64,000 nucleotides of DNA from Paenibacillus silviterrae (GTDB lineage: Bacteria > Bacillota > Bacilli > Paenibacillales > NBRC-103111), in the NCBI RefSeq assembly GCF_030167925.1, contig NZ_JASKUT010000001.1:930001-994000 (forward strand), written 5' to 3'. Position numbers and translations under genes: made by a program. Below are positions 32,687-41,786 of the stretch, piece by piece (positions within the stretch are counted from its first letter, which is position 1; each line of letters starts with the position of its first letter). The notes beneath the pieces were generated by a model. The model worked only from the letters and a program-made list of their open reading frames with translations. It was not told where the DNA came from and ran no database searches.

Positions 32687-34277
32687 GTTCTTCGGCTGTT
32701 ACGACGGGGACGGAAATGGTAAATTTGGTGCCCTCGCCTGCAATACTTTCCACCTCGATGGTACCCTCGTGATCCTGGATGATTTTGTGGCAGATCGATA
32801 AGCCAAGTCCGGTTCCGCTGTCTTTTGTCGTATAAAACGGAAGAAAAATTTGATCAAGCTCATCCTTGGGGATCCCTTTTCCAGTATCCGTTATTTCAAG
32901 AACGGCTTGGGCTCCGTTGTGGGTCAACCGGATGTGTACGAGGCCTTGCTCCGGCATGGCCTCAAACGCATTTTTTACGAGATTGAGCAGCAACTGGAGT
33001 ATTTTATCCTGATCCATCATCATAAGTACAGGCTCATTGGGGCGATCAAAGAGAATACGATGGCCAAGCCTTGCTGACTCGGAATCCAAGAGAGAGATCA
33101 CCCGCTCAACGCATACCTGGATAGAAAGCGCTTTGTATTTACTGGTATGCGGCTTGGAAAATTGCAAAAACTCTCCAGTGAGCATGCTCATTCGATTAAT
33201 TTCATCCATAATCAACTCGTACCATGGTTCAATATTGTACTGACTTGCCTTGGAAAGCTGCAAAAATCCCTTAATTGTAGTTAGGGGATTACGAATTTCA
33301 TGAGCCATCCCGGAGGCCAGCTCCCCAACGACACGCAGCTTCTCGGAACGAAGCATATGCTCCTCGCGTTTCAGCCAGCTCTCCCGTTTCATGGTATACA
33401 GCGATTTCTCAGCGACGAAGATCAAATCGTCCTTCGTATAGCCGTCAAACGGATAGAAAGCGATACCAAAATTGATCTCTATACCCGTAAGCTTCGGAAA
33501 TTCGGAAGCAAGCAGCTGCGTGGTGGTATTCAGCGTATGCTGCATATCGCCCGATTCCAAAACAATGGCGAATTCGTCCCCGCCGTACCGCGCAACAAGG
33601 AGCGCTTCAGGAAACATAATCCGAAGGAGCTGACCTACCTGACGGAGTATATTGTTTACCCCTTGAAAGCCGTTCGTTGTATTCAATGACTTCAAGTCCT
33701 TGCAGTCCAGGAGCGTAATGGCGATGGTCCGGTTCGCTTCCACCAGCTTCTCGACCTGACGATGAAATTCTTCATAATTGTAAAGGCCGGTCAAAGCATC
33801 ATGTGTAGTGAGCCGCTGCTTCTCATCCGTCAATACCTTAGCCTGTTTCTCCATATCCGCCAAGTAATTCCGAAATAATAAAGCCAACAGGAGGCAGCTG
33901 GCAACCATAAAAATGACATTGCTTAGCTCAGGAAGGTTCGCGGGACGATAACTAAAGGCTATGGCACTAAACAAGATCATCAAGAGAAAGCTGGTGGTAA
34001 TAGCGGTTATCTTACGTTCTCTTCCGATGGATTGGGCCATATATACCAAATACAACGGCAAACACCAATCCGTTGCACTAATATAATGAAAGCCAATGAG
34101 CAAGCCGTACTGCATATATCGAAAAACGGGTGAGGCTTCATGCTTCGTGAAGTGGCTTAATGCATAAATGAAGCTGAAGGCAATTAAATAGGGAGCTTGT
34201 GCGGAAGACGGATGAGAGATAAGGGAAAAGAAGCAAACGATTGCAATATACAAAAGGAAGATCCAGCGCAAGTTCAT
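32673..34277 (-). CDS. Membrane GGDEF-histidine kinase hybrid
   Basis: 534 aa: about five membrane helices (1-140), a short coiled linker, a GGDEF domain (about 155-305, with RYGGDEFAIV), then a HisKA domain (GMAHEIRNPLTTIKGFLQL, phospho-His in AHEIRNP) and an HATPase_c domain (NLVKNAFEAMP, DTGKGIP, GTGLGLSI). The kinase part looks complete and resembles KinB/KinE-type sporulation kinases. In the GGDEF part the loop after the first Asp is changed (LLDCKDLKSLN in place of DIDxFKxIND), and GxxxGD reads GVNN, so cyclase activity is doubtful despite the intact GGDEF. It could bind GTP or c-di-GMP as a sensor. The gene stands alone without a paired response regulator, as for phosphorelay kinases. 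Confidence 0.88.
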   Translation of the reverse strand: MNLRWIFLLYIAIVCFFSLISHPSSAQAPYLIAFSFIYALSHFTKHEASPVFRYMQYGLLIGFHYISATDWCLPLYLVYMAQSIGRERKITAITTSFLLMILFSAIAFSYRPANLPELSNVIFMVASCLLLALLFRNYLADMEKQAKVLTDEKQRLTTHDALTGLYNYEEFHRQVEKLVEANRTIAITLLDCKDLKSLNTTNGFQGVNNILRQVGQLLRIMFPEALLVARYGGDEFAIVLESGDMQHTLNTTTQLLASEFPKLTGIEINFGIAFYPFDGYTKDDLIFVAEKSLYTMKRESWLKREEHMLRSEKLRVVGELASGMAHEIRNPLTTIKGFLQLSKASQYNIEPWYELIMDEINRMSMLTGEFLQFSKPHTSKYKALSIQVCVERVISLLDSESARLGHRILFDRPNEPVLMMMDQDKILQLLLNLVKNAFEAMPEQGLVHIRLTHNGAQAVLEITDTGKGIPKDELDQIFLPFYTTKDSGTGLGLSICHKIIQDHEGTIEVESIAGEGTKFTISVPVVTAEEPIGV

Positions 34278-34390
34278 TCTTGGTCTTCACTCCTGACATG
34301 ACGGTATTTTAATTATGGAATTCTGTGCCATGCCGTGAAAATCCTGCTTGTCCAATGAAAAAACTTGCATGGCGCATGCCGGCAAGGATA

Positions 34391-34425
34391 AAAGAAACGG
34401 ACGATGCAAGAAGAATCGTCCGTTC
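34391..34425 (-). terminator. Terminator of the MBL-fold gene
   Basis: AACGGACGA / TCGTCCGTT perfect stem followed by TCTTTTATCC on the minus strand, right after the stop codon. Confidence 0.8.
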
Positions 34426-34430
34426 GCCTT

Positions 34431-35168
34431 TTAAAATGTATAAAGCTTGAATTGCTCTATAAATGACATGTTACCCGTTCGGCCTTTATACTCAGGCATG
34501 TTGTCACTGTAATGCATCAGAAGCACCTTTCGTTGGATATGCTCCGGCAAGGTCAGCAGCTCGTCAAGCGTCGCATGCACAGCACCCGAGCCGCCGAGTA
34601 CACAGTCATGCAGGATGTAACGGATTCCCCGTTGATCCGAGAGACGGACCAGAAGCTCATAGTCAAACTTCGCGTCTGCACTATAAAAGACCGAATCGTT
34701 GAAAATCACGGAATAGCTTGCTTTCCGGGGAATGTGCTCGGTCTGGAAAATTTCCATGACGAGTCCCGGGTGAAGCTCATGCTTTCCTTCATGAAGGGGA
34801 ACAACGTCAAAGTAATCCTCAAGACACGTAATCCCTTCGGCCAGATTCTCCAAGCCTCCGCGCAGGGAATGCTCCCATAACGGAGCAAGCAACGCTTCCG
34901 GTACAAGGAGCTTCAATTTATGTTGATACCGATATTTTAACTGAAACGCCATCTCCTCCAGGCCGCCAATATGGTCTGCATGAATATGGCTGATGAAGAC
35001 CGCATCGATCTGTGGGATTGGGATATTAAGCTCGAACAGGGCCCGGGGAGCAGTAAAGCCGCAGTCGATTAGCAGATTGTAGCCGTTGCTGCTTACCAAT
35101 GCGTTGTTGTTGTAGTAGCTTTTGCTGAATGCACTTCCCGTTCCGATCATTTGAATTTGCAGGCTCAC
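34431..35168 (-). CDS. Metallo-beta-lactamase-fold hydrolase
   Basis: 245 aa from a GTG at 35168 (site GGAGGAT). It has the metal-binding SHIHADHIGG motif (HxHxDH), a later His in QTEHIP, Asp in YSADAKF and a final His in LLMHYS. This resembles the RNase Z / cyclic-nucleotide phosphodiesterase group. No signal peptide is present, so it should act in the cytoplasm. The substrate is unknown. Confidence 0.85.
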   Translation of the reverse strand: MSLQIQMIGTGSAFSKSYYNNNALVSSNGYNLLIDCGFTAPRALFELNIPIPQIDAVFISHIHADHIGGLEEMAFQLKYRYQHKLKLLVPEALLAPLWEHSLRGGLENLAEGITCLEDYFDVVPLHEGKHELHPGLVMEIFQTEHIPRKASYSVIFNDSVFYSADAKFDYELLVRLSDQRGIRYILHDCVLGGSGAVHATLDELLTLPEHIQRKVLLMHYSDNMPEYKGRTGNMSFIEQFKLYTF

Positions 35169-35574
35169 GACGATCCTCCAATCGACAATAACATGACAGT
35201 TGCATCCATATTAATCTACCACGCCTCGCAGGATGGATTCAAGATAAATATGACACGTTTTGTCAAAAAAATGATAAACGGATCTTTAGGAAACGATTGT
35301 TAATTGTTCGGCAACAAGGCATTTCCCGCACTTCATTTCCCGGGGAAGCGCAAAAAACGGCAGCTCTCGTCAGTGGAGGAAGGGATATTCGACATAACTT
35401 TTGTGTATCGCATATTTTGTGTCAAAATTCAGCGTTCTAACGGAAGGTTCACAAGATATAGTTATTTGCACGAAAAATATTTTCATTTTTATAGAAATGA
35501 GCGCAACTCTTGCCACCGGGGTGAGTATAAAATAGCAGATACAAAGTACGAAGACATGATGGAGGTAGCAGGAA
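35169..35574. other. Intergenic stretch of about 405 bp
   Basis: No gene is supported. It holds the divergent promoters of the MBL gene and the secreted protein at 35575. A small repeat, TGACA-N5-TGTCA, lies at 35251-35265. A purine-rich, GCGC-containing stretch (about 35338-35385) could fold, but I could not match it to a known riboswitch. Confidence 0.5.
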
Positions 35575-36192
35575 ATGAAAGTGCCACGGATCGTAACATT
35601 GGTGCTCTCTTTGTCGCTCATCGGGGCAGCTTCGGTTGCAGCAAGCTCGATGTGGGGCGAGTATGAAGGGTATTCGAAGACAAGGCTGTTAATTAACAAT
35701 CAAGAAAAAACGTTTGACGGTGAAGAGGCCCCGGCTTTTCTAATGAAAGGAAGCGCGGTATTTCCGGTTCGCGTTTTGTCAGATTCTTTGCAGGCCTTGG
35801 TAAAATGGGATAGCTCTGCACAGACAGTTTCCGTTCATAAGCCCAATGTGCACATGTTTGTGGCCAAAAAAGTAGACGATGACTACTCCATTAAGCAGCC
35901 GTTTGGTGGAGTGAAGAAGGGAGACCGGCTTGATTTTGCCGTTTTCGCCCAAGTAGACAGCTTGACGACGCCTTTCCATTCGTTCAAGATTTCGATTGAG
36001 ACACCATCAGGGGAGCTCGCCGCTCCGGCTCATGAGAAGGTAGTTGCAGGTCAGAAGGAAAATTTCTGGTACCCATGGCCGTTTACCGTCTCCTTTAACA
36101 AAGCGGGCAATTATACGGTGAAATTCTCCATTAAGCTGGAAGAGGGCGGGGACTACGTCGTGGTTTCCGAGAAAAAGATCTTATCCGAGTAA
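35575..36192 (+). CDS. Secreted protein with copper amine oxidase N-like domain
   Basis: 205 aa with a signal peptide (MKVPRIVTLVLSLSLIGAAS, cleavage near VAAS). Residues about 35-85 (LLINNQEKTFDGEEAPAFLM, FPVRVLSDSLQALVKWD) are a copper amine oxidase N-terminal-like domain, a common wall-linked module in Paenibacillus. The second half (about 95-205) is a beta-sandwich-like domain. The start follows GGAGGTAGCAGGAA. The role is unknown. Confidence 0.8.
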   Translation: MKVPRIVTLVLSLSLIGAASVAASSMWGEYEGYSKTRLLINNQEKTFDGEEAPAFLMKGSAVFPVRVLSDSLQALVKWDSSAQTVSVHKPNVHMFVAKKVDDDYSIKQPFGGVKKGDRLDFAVFAQVDSLTTPFHSFKISIETPSGELAAPAHEKVVAGQKENFWYPWPFTVSFNKAGNYTVKFSIKLEEGGDYVVVSEKKILSE

Positions 36193-36297
36193 TTTTCGGC
36201 TGTTGAGCAAGCCTTAGCGTCCGTCGATTGACTCGCCCGTTCGGAACGTGATACGATACGTAGGAATGACCATTACATAAGGAAATGAGGTTTTTCC

Positions 36298-36588
36298 ATG
36301 AGCGATCACATTCATGATGCTTCCTGCGATCACGATCACGAAGACGATATTTTTATCGTTACCGATCAAGACGGCGTCGAGCATGAGATGGTGATGGTAT
36401 ATACTTTTGAAGCGAATGATCGTGCCTATGCAGTGCTGCTCGATCGCAATGATACCGAGGCGGATGGCGTTATTTTCCGTATCGAAGAGGAAGACGGAGA
36501 AGCCTTCCTGGCGAGCATCGAGGATGAAGAAGAGTGGGATCGCGTGGTTGCGATCTACAACGAAATCGTTGAAGAGCAAGAGCAATAA
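36298..36588 (+). CDS. DUF1292 family protein (YrzB-like)
   Basis: 96 aa, highly acidic, with the DUF1292 core IFIVTDQDGVEHEMVMVYTF and YAVLLDRN, and an N-terminal His/Asp-rich HDASCDHDHED. YrzB normally sits with ruvX and mltG; here it stands alone. The His/Cys run at the N-terminus could bind metal but this is only a reading of composition. A terminator follows. Confidence 0.8.
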   Translation: MSDHIHDASCDHDHEDDIFIVTDQDGVEHEMVMVYTFEANDRAYAVLLDRNDTEADGVIFRIEEEDGEAFLASIEDEEEWDRVVAIYNEIVEEQEQ

Positions 36589-36593
36589 GATCG

Positions 36594-36628
36594 GAAGCCC
36601 TTCTGCCTGGCAGAGGGGCTTCTTTTTT
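36594..36628 (+). terminator. Terminator after the DUF1292 gene
   Basis: GAAGCCC / GGGCTTC stem with inner TCTGCC / GGCAGA pairing, then six T. Confidence 0.88.
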
Positions 36629-36649
36629 CTAAAGAAGGCATGCGTAAAC

Positions 36650-36696
36650 GAAAAAAGATCAGACGGCCTGCTTCCACAAGCAAGCTTCTGATCTTT
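36650..36696 (-). terminator. Terminator of the 36711 gene
   Basis: AAAGATCAGA / TCTGATCTTT stem followed on the minus strand by TTTTTTC. Confidence 0.78.
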
Positions 36697-36710
36697 ATGA
36701 ACATCCTTAC

Positions 36711-37130
36711 CTATTTGCGAGGGTTATAATACATGACTCGACCGTTGAATAAGTGCAGCTCTGCCTTCCATAGCTTGGCCAAGTATTTGCAGAACTCGTT
36801 GCCCTTCGCTTTATCGCCGTGGGTCGCTTCGTCCGGCAGCACCATTTGTACAAAATGCTTCTCGGATTCACCGGCAGCTTCGGTGCCTATGCCGAGGACG
36901 ATATATTTATAGAGCGGGTTGGTTCCACGAAGATAAAACCATTTGCCTTCACCTTCTGGCTTGGATTCGATTGTATAAGGAAATCCGGCGTCATCATAAT
37001 CCCATCCAAGCTGCTTGCCAGTTAATTTGAGCTGCTCTTGGTAATGAAGCAATTGGGCTTTGAGCTCTTCCAGCGTCAACGAAGGAACGGCGGAGCCTTC
37101 GACAAACTTAATGTATGCGCTTTGCGCCAT
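36711..37130 (-). CDS. Conserved hypothetical protein (DUF1885-like)
   Basis: 139 aa starting MAQSAYIKFVEGSAVPSLTL, with a helix, then beta strands (KWFYLRGTNPLYKYIVLGIG, HFVQMVLPDEATHGDKAKGN) and an end FNGRVMYYNPRK. I recall this style as the DUF1885 family of Bacilli; that name is not checked. The function is unknown. Start ATG follows GGCAGGTGC. Confidence 0.7.
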   Translation of the reverse strand: MAQSAYIKFVEGSAVPSLTLEELKAQLLHYQEQLKLTGKQLGWDYDDAGFPYTIESKPEGEGKWFYLRGTNPLYKYIVLGIGTEAAGESEKHFVQMVLPDEATHGDKAKGNEFCKYLAKLWKAELHLFNGRVMYYNPRK

Positions 37131-37321
37131 GACTTTGCACCTGCCTACAAGGGATGGACTGGTATGTATAACCTATAATAGAACCTATAACATCATAGCA
37201 TTATGAAAATGGAAATACAATACACAGATCCCGATCCGAAGAGGAAGAATGCAAGGGGAATGCGAGAAGATGAAGTAGAGAGGGGAGGGTTAGCGCCGTT
37301 GTGCCGGCTCCCTCCCCTTGC

Positions 37322-37573
37322 TTATGGGCGGGCTTCCGGCTGACGATCCTCTTCATATCCGCCATCCGGTATACGATACGACTTGCCCTGCTCGAGCTCC
37401 ACGATACCGCTGCTCAGTCCCGCGGCATAAACGTCGCTGACCTGTTCATGGGTTTCGGCCAGCCCCTTGGAGAGCGGAGATTCATTCTGATAATCGCTTA
37501 CCTCATATTTGTGCGAAGCGACGGCATCGGCATTCTGCTGCAGGCTCTCTGCAGCCGGGTCTTGTTTGTTCAT
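37322..37573 (-). CDS. YozQ-like DUF4025 protein
   Basis: 83 aa, polar, with SHKYEVSDYQNESPLSKGLA and ETHEQVSDVYAAG, which match the YozQ/DUF4025 pattern of small Bacillus proteins. The ATG follows CTAGGAGGAATGAATCG. The function is unknown, possibly spore-linked. Confidence 0.75.
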   Translation of the reverse strand: MNKQDPAAESLQQNADAVASHKYEVSDYQNESPLSKGLAETHEQVSDVYAAGLSSGIVELEQGKSYRIPDGGYEEDRQPEARP

Positions 37574-37709
37574 CGATTCATTCCTCCTAGGTTTCGCCTA
37601 CTCAGTAATGTTTCACAGCCCGAGGGGATTTATTCCCTTTTCACTATTCGTATACCGTGGAGCCGCGTCTTGGCACAATAATCGCAGGCGAATTGGGGAG
37701 GTGAACAAA

Positions 37710-37856
37710 ATGAGCAAACAACAGCGTCAGAACCAAGCCCCGCGGCAAAAGGTGAAGCTGGTCGCGGAAATGCCGGGCGATGCGGAGATGCGCAAAAATA
37801 TGAGAGAGCAGCAGCAAAATGACGGCTACCCCGGCTCCTGCGGCTGCGATGCCTAA
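37710..37856 (+). CDS. Small hypothetical protein (48 aa)
   Basis: ATG 37710 follows GGGGAGGTGAACAAA. The product is Gln/Arg/Lys-rich (MSKQQRQNQAPRQKVKLVAE) and ends in GYPGSCGCDA with a CGC motif. No family recognised. A long inverted repeat follows. Confidence 0.6.
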   Translation: MSKQQRQNQAPRQKVKLVAEMPGDAEMRKNMREQQQNDGYPGSCGCDA

Positions 37857-37877
37857 CGAATTCCGCTGACGCTTATG

Positions 37878-37929
37878 CCGAAAGAACCTTGAAAACAAGC
37901 CAGTAGCTTGCATTTCAAGGTTCTTTCGG
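37878..37929. terminator. Long perfect hairpin between convergent genes
   Basis: CCGAAAGAACCTTGAAA / TTTCAAGGTTCTTTCGG is a 17-bp perfect stem, with AAGC / GCTT pairing inside the loop. No T run follows on either side, so it may act as a bidirectional terminator or transcript stabiliser at the 37856 / 37936 junction. Confidence 0.6.
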
Positions 37930-37935
37930 TTGGCG

Positions 37936-39405
37936 TTAGAAAATTGCCGGTGTTTCTACGATGACCTTCACAAATTCGATACTGCGGTCCTCCGGTCCTT
38001 TGACAGGAAGGCCTACTTCGATATGCTCGGTAATGTAGTCGATCAAATCCTGCGAGATGACTTCCCCAGGAAGAAGGATGGGAATTCCCGGAGGATACAC
38101 GTAGATGAATTCGGCGATAATTCGGTCCGCGGAGTCCTTGAACGGAATGAGCTCGGTATCCCCGTAGAAGGCATCGCGCGGCGACAAGGTAAGCTGCGGA
38201 ATTTTCGGGATTTTGATCACCAGCTCGTTGGCCTGGCGAACATTGTAATTTTCCTCCGACAGCACGCGAAGAGCAGATAGGAGGGTGTCGATGTTCTCTT
38301 TCGTATCGCCGGGTGTAACCAGACAAAGGATATTGTACATATCGCTTAGTTCAACCTCGATGTTGTACTTCTCCCGCAGCCAGTTCTCCACATCATAACC
38401 GGTGATGCCGAGGTGGCGCACGTGAATGTTCACCTTCATCGGATCCAGGTCATAAGTAGCCTCGCTGCCGAGGATCTCCCTGCCGAAGCAGGACAGTCCC
38501 GGAATTTGGTTGATCTCATGACGCGCGTATTCGGCAAGCTCTACCGATCGGGCAGCCATCTCCCGGCCGTTGAGAGCCAAATGACGACGGGCAGTGTCCA
38601 GCGATGCCAGCAGAATATAGGAGGTCGACGTCGTAGTCAGCATACTGATGATCGTCTTGGCTCTGCGATAGCTCACGAGATTGCCCTGAATATTCAGCAC
38701 GGAGCTCTGCGTCATCGAGCCGCCCAGCTTATGCACGCTGGTTGCCGCCATATCCGCACCGGCTTGCATGGCCGACATCGGGAGCTGATCGCTGAAATGG
38801 ATTAAGACACCGTGTGCTTCGTCGACAAGGACAGGGATGTTATAGCCGTGTACGATGTCGACAATTTCCTTCAGATTCGCACATACGCCGTAGTAAGTCG
38901 GGTTAATCACGAGCACGGCCTTGGCATCGGGATGACGCTCTAGCGCGCGCTTGACGGACCGAGTCGTCACACCGTGGTCGATCCCCAAATTCTCATCGCG
39001 CACCGGTGAGAGGAATACTGGCTTCGCTCCGGCGAAGATGATGGCGGCCATGACAGACTTATGCACATTGCGGGGAACAATGATTTTATCCCCCTCGGAG
39101 CACACGGTCAAAATCATCGTCATAATGGCGCCGCTTGTTCCTTGAACGGAAAAGAACGTATGATCCGCCCCGAAGGCATCCGCCGCGAGACGTTGAGCTT
39201 CCTCAATAACGCCGGTGGGCTGATGCAGGTCGTCCAGCGGCGCAATATTGATCAGGTCGATGGATAACGCATTATCTCCGATAAAAGCCCGGTATTCGGG
39301 ATCCATACCGACGCCTTTCTTATGTCCTGGAATGTGAAATTGAACGGGATTGCGCTCGGCATGAGCCTTCAGCGCGGTAAACAGGGGAGTGCGGTTGTGA
39401 TCCAC
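37936..39405 (-). CDS. speA: Arginine decarboxylase (Orn/Lys/Arg decarboxylase family)
   Basis: 489 aa, the length of Bacillus SpeA. It is a fold-type I PLP enzyme: PLP lysine K226 in SVHKLGG, VDEAHG upstream, QGTSGAI for phosphate contact, and a C-terminal PPGIPILLPGE block. It converts arginine to agmatine, the first step of spermidine synthesis. It starts with GTG at 39405 (site AGGGATGATAG). speE/speB are not beside it. Lysine decarboxylase is the alternative in this family; SpeA is favoured by length and by LQSVQGTSGAI-type similarity. Confidence 0.85.
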   Translation of the reverse strand: MDHNRTPLFTALKAHAERNPVQFHIPGHKKGVGMDPEYRAFIGDNALSIDLINIAPLDDLHQPTGVIEEAQRLAADAFGADHTFFSVQGTSGAIMTMILTVCSEGDKIIVPRNVHKSVMAAIIFAGAKPVFLSPVRDENLGIDHGVTTRSVKRALERHPDAKAVLVINPTYYGVCANLKEIVDIVHGYNIPVLVDEAHGVLIHFSDQLPMSAMQAGADMAATSVHKLGGSMTQSSVLNIQGNLVSYRRAKTIISMLTTTSTSYILLASLDTARRHLALNGREMAARSVELAEYARHEINQIPGLSCFGREILGSEATYDLDPMKVNIHVRHLGITGYDVENWLREKYNIEVELSDMYNILCLVTPGDTKENIDTLLSALRVLSEENYNVRQANELVIKIPKIPQLTLSPRDAFYGDTELIPFKDSADRIIAEFIYVYPPGIPILLPGEVISQDLIDYITEHIEVGLPVKGPEDRSIEFVKVIVETPAIF

Positions 39406-39668
39406 CTATCATCCCTACCCTTCTATAGGAAATAGCTTGTTTTTTAAGCAAACAAAATGAGTATAGCAAAAACAGACACGGATGCAAGAGCTTTGACCAA
39501 ATTAGTTTGTTAAGATTTGGCGCAAAATAACCGGCAGGACGGTGTATGTCCATTTTGTTAAGGTTGCTTCCGCTCCATTTCCATCATGAAGCAAGATATG
39601 ATACGATATGAGAGTCGTTTTGTGGCGACGGAACCATCTTTTTTTTGCCTGGGAGGCTTTGAATTTAT

Positions 39669-40838
39669 ATGAAAAAACAGCTGGCCATTATCTCAGTGCT
39701 GCTGATGACCATTTTCATTGGTTTCGGTATCATCATTCCGGTTCTGCCCGATGCCGTCACCGGATCTGGCGCGGAAAACGTTCATTTAGGTTTGCTGCTT
39801 TCGGTGTATTCGCTTGCTTCGTTTCTGATGTCCCCGTTCTGGGGAGGCTTGTCCGATCGGATCGGCAGACGGCCGCTAATCATCATAGGGGCGCTTGGCT
39901 TTAGCGTCAGCTTCTTCCTGTTCGGCATTGCACAGGATAATTTAATTCTGATGTATGTGTCACGTATTCTGGGAGGATTGTTCTCCGGCGCCGCAACGAC
40001 CTGTGCGGTTGCTTATGTGGCGGATATCACGACGGAGGAGAATCGGACGAAGGGCATGGGGCTTGTCGGCATGTCGATCGGGCTCGGCTTTATCTTCGGC
40101 CCCGCAGTAGGGGGGCTCCTCAGCACGTGGGGAACGCAGATTCCGTTCTTCGCCGCCTCCATCATTGCACTAGGGACGTTCCTGTTCGCATTGGTTATGC
40201 TCCCTGAGTCCCTAAGCGAGGAGAAGCGACGCAAGCCGCAGGAGGCTAAGGTGTCGCGCTGGTCGGGATTCGTCGGCTCGGTGAAATATTTGTATGTCCT
40301 GTCATTCTTCGTTACGTTCTCGCTGGCAGGACTTGAGGCGACCTTACTCTTGTTTCAGAGGGATAAGATCGGGGCGGATGCGGCGCAGCTGGGCATTATG
40401 TTTGCCATCTGCGGTGTGGTAGGAGCCCTTGTACAAGGAGGCATCGTTCGGCGCTTCATTAAGAAGGGGCGCGAGGAGCGGGTCATCGTAATCGGCCTGC
40501 TGCTGTCAGCCGTCGGTTTCGGGCTGATCCTGCTGTCCGACAGCTTGTTCACCGCGACGGTATATTTAAGCATCTTCGGTGCAGGGAATGCGTTGATCCG
40601 CCCGTGCGTAACGTCGCTGATTACACAGAAGACGACGGTAGGCCAGGGGACGGCTTCCGGTCTCAATTCGTCAATGGACAGCTTGGGTCGTATACTGGGA
40701 CCGCTTCTTGGAGCCGGTGTCTACGATTATAACAACAACCTGCCGTTCCTTACCGGCGCCGTGTTATCCGTTGCAGCGATTTACCTTCTATATCGTTTTG
40801 TCGCGGCTGATCGTGTAAAGGCGCAAACACTGGCTTAA
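39669..40838 (+). CDS. MFS drug exporter (12 TM, Bmr/TetA-like)
   Basis: 389 aa with twelve hydrophobic helices. The loop 2-3 motif A is GGLSDRIGRRPLIIIG and motif C-like GMSIGLGFIFGPAVGG lies in TM5, both of drug:H+ antiporters. The ATG follows GGGAGGCTTTGAATTTAT. The leader holds a TTGCTTC / GAAGCAA repeat (39564-39594) and eight T at about 39639-39646, which might allow attenuation. Substrate unknown. Confidence 0.88.
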   Translation: MKKQLAIISVLLMTIFIGFGIIIPVLPDAVTGSGAENVHLGLLLSVYSLASFLMSPFWGGLSDRIGRRPLIIIGALGFSVSFFLFGIAQDNLILMYVSRILGGLFSGAATTCAVAYVADITTEENRTKGMGLVGMSIGLGFIFGPAVGGLLSTWGTQIPFFAASIIALGTFLFALVMLPESLSEEKRRKPQEAKVSRWSGFVGSVKYLYVLSFFVTFSLAGLEATLLLFQRDKIGADAAQLGIMFAICGVVGALVQGGIVRRFIKKGREERVIVIGLLLSAVGFGLILLSDSLFTATVYLSIFGAGNALIRPCVTSLITQKTTVGQGTASGLNSSMDSLGRILGPLLGAGVYDYNNNLPFLTGAVLSVAAIYLLYRFVAADRVKAQTLA

Positions 40839-40843
40839 CATCG

Positions 40844-40877
40844 AAAGGACCTGAGCTTAACCGCTCAGGTCCTTTTC
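40844..40877. terminator. Bidirectional terminator
   Basis: AAAGGACCTGAGC / GCTCAGGTCCTTT perfect 13-bp stem with T run on the plus strand and A run on the other side, between convergent genes. Confidence 0.9.
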
Positions 40878-40892
40878 TTTTTGCATTCGTAG

Positions 40893-41591
40893 TTACTTCT
40901 GCTTGCTCTCGTGCTTGCGGTCTACCGCTTTTTCAATCCAAGGGGTCAGCTCTTCCTTGATCTTGGCGACGAGCTGCTCCTTGCTCATGCCTTTGCTTGC
41001 TGCGATTTCGGTCATGGATTTCCCCGCCTTGAGCTCGGATTTCAGCTGCTCCTCGGTGATGCCGAGGATCGAAGCCAGCTTCTCCGGGGCAGGCAGTGCG
41101 TCGAATCGGCCTTTACCTGCTTTGCCGTGGTGTGCCTTATCGCTGCGCACCGGATGGTTGACCATAAACTTCAAATGCTTTTCCATGTGGGCCTTCAGCT
41201 TCTCCGCTTTCTCGGCCGTCAGCTTGCCTGAAGCAACCGCTTCCTCGATTTTCTTCGTGCGCTCAGCCTGCAGCTTGGCAATGAGGTCGGTCTCGCTGAT
41301 GCCTTTGGCTGCCGCAATCTGCACAAGCGTTTCGCTTTTCAGCTGCTTCATCAGCGTTTCCTTGTCCATGCCAAGCAGTGTTGCCGCTTCCTCATAAATC
41401 GGGAGCTTCTCCTGACGTCCTTCACGGTCCGGCTTCAGCTCTTTGTCCTTCACAGCGCCGCTGACGGCGGAAGGCGCTTCCGACGATTCGGCTCGGGCAA
41501 TGTGCTTGGCACTGTAGAGTGTGCCTCCGCCAAGCAGCAAGGCCAAGGCAAGGCTGGAGACGAGGAACGTTTTGGTATAAGGTGGTCTCAA
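40893..41591 (-). CDS. Secreted helical-repeat protein
   Basis: 232 aa with signal peptide (FLVSSLALALLLGGGTLYSA). It holds two copies of a roughly 55-aa unit: 'LLGMDKETLMKQLKSETLVQ' with IAAAKGISETDL, and 'ILGITEEQLKSELKAGKSMT' with IAASKGMSKEQL. The unit is two short helices and is common in secreted Paenibacillus proteins. A TTG start at 41591 follows AGGAAGTGA. Function unknown. Confidence 0.75.
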   Translation of the reverse strand: MRPPYTKTFLVSSLALALLLGGGTLYSAKHIARAESSEAPSAVSGAVKDKELKPDREGRQEKLPIYEEAATLLGMDKETLMKQLKSETLVQIAAAKGISETDLIAKLQAERTKKIEEAVASGKLTAEKAEKLKAHMEKHLKFMVNHPVRSDKAHHGKAGKGRFDALPAPEKLASILGITEEQLKSELKAGKSMTEIAASKGMSKEQLVAKIKEELTPWIEKAVDRKHESKQK

Positions 41592-41786
41592 CGTAACTCA
41601 CTTCCTTTCTGTGCGGAATAGTTAGATTTCTCCCACAATACCTAGCTTATCCAAATGCCCTTAAGGGAAGGTGAAGCGAAGCTTAAAACAACATGAAATT
41701 TGCAAGGTATCGTTCATTCCCTTCAAGCACAAATTTGTGGTATAAAAAGAAGGACAGCTTTTATGCCGATAAGGAGTTAGGGATGA

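Noticed and set aside
35338..35385. Possible riboswitch (c-di-GMP- or c-di-AMP-like) before the secreted protein at 35575
   Set aside because: Some purine/GC words look similar, but the paired core of neither class could be assembled by eye.
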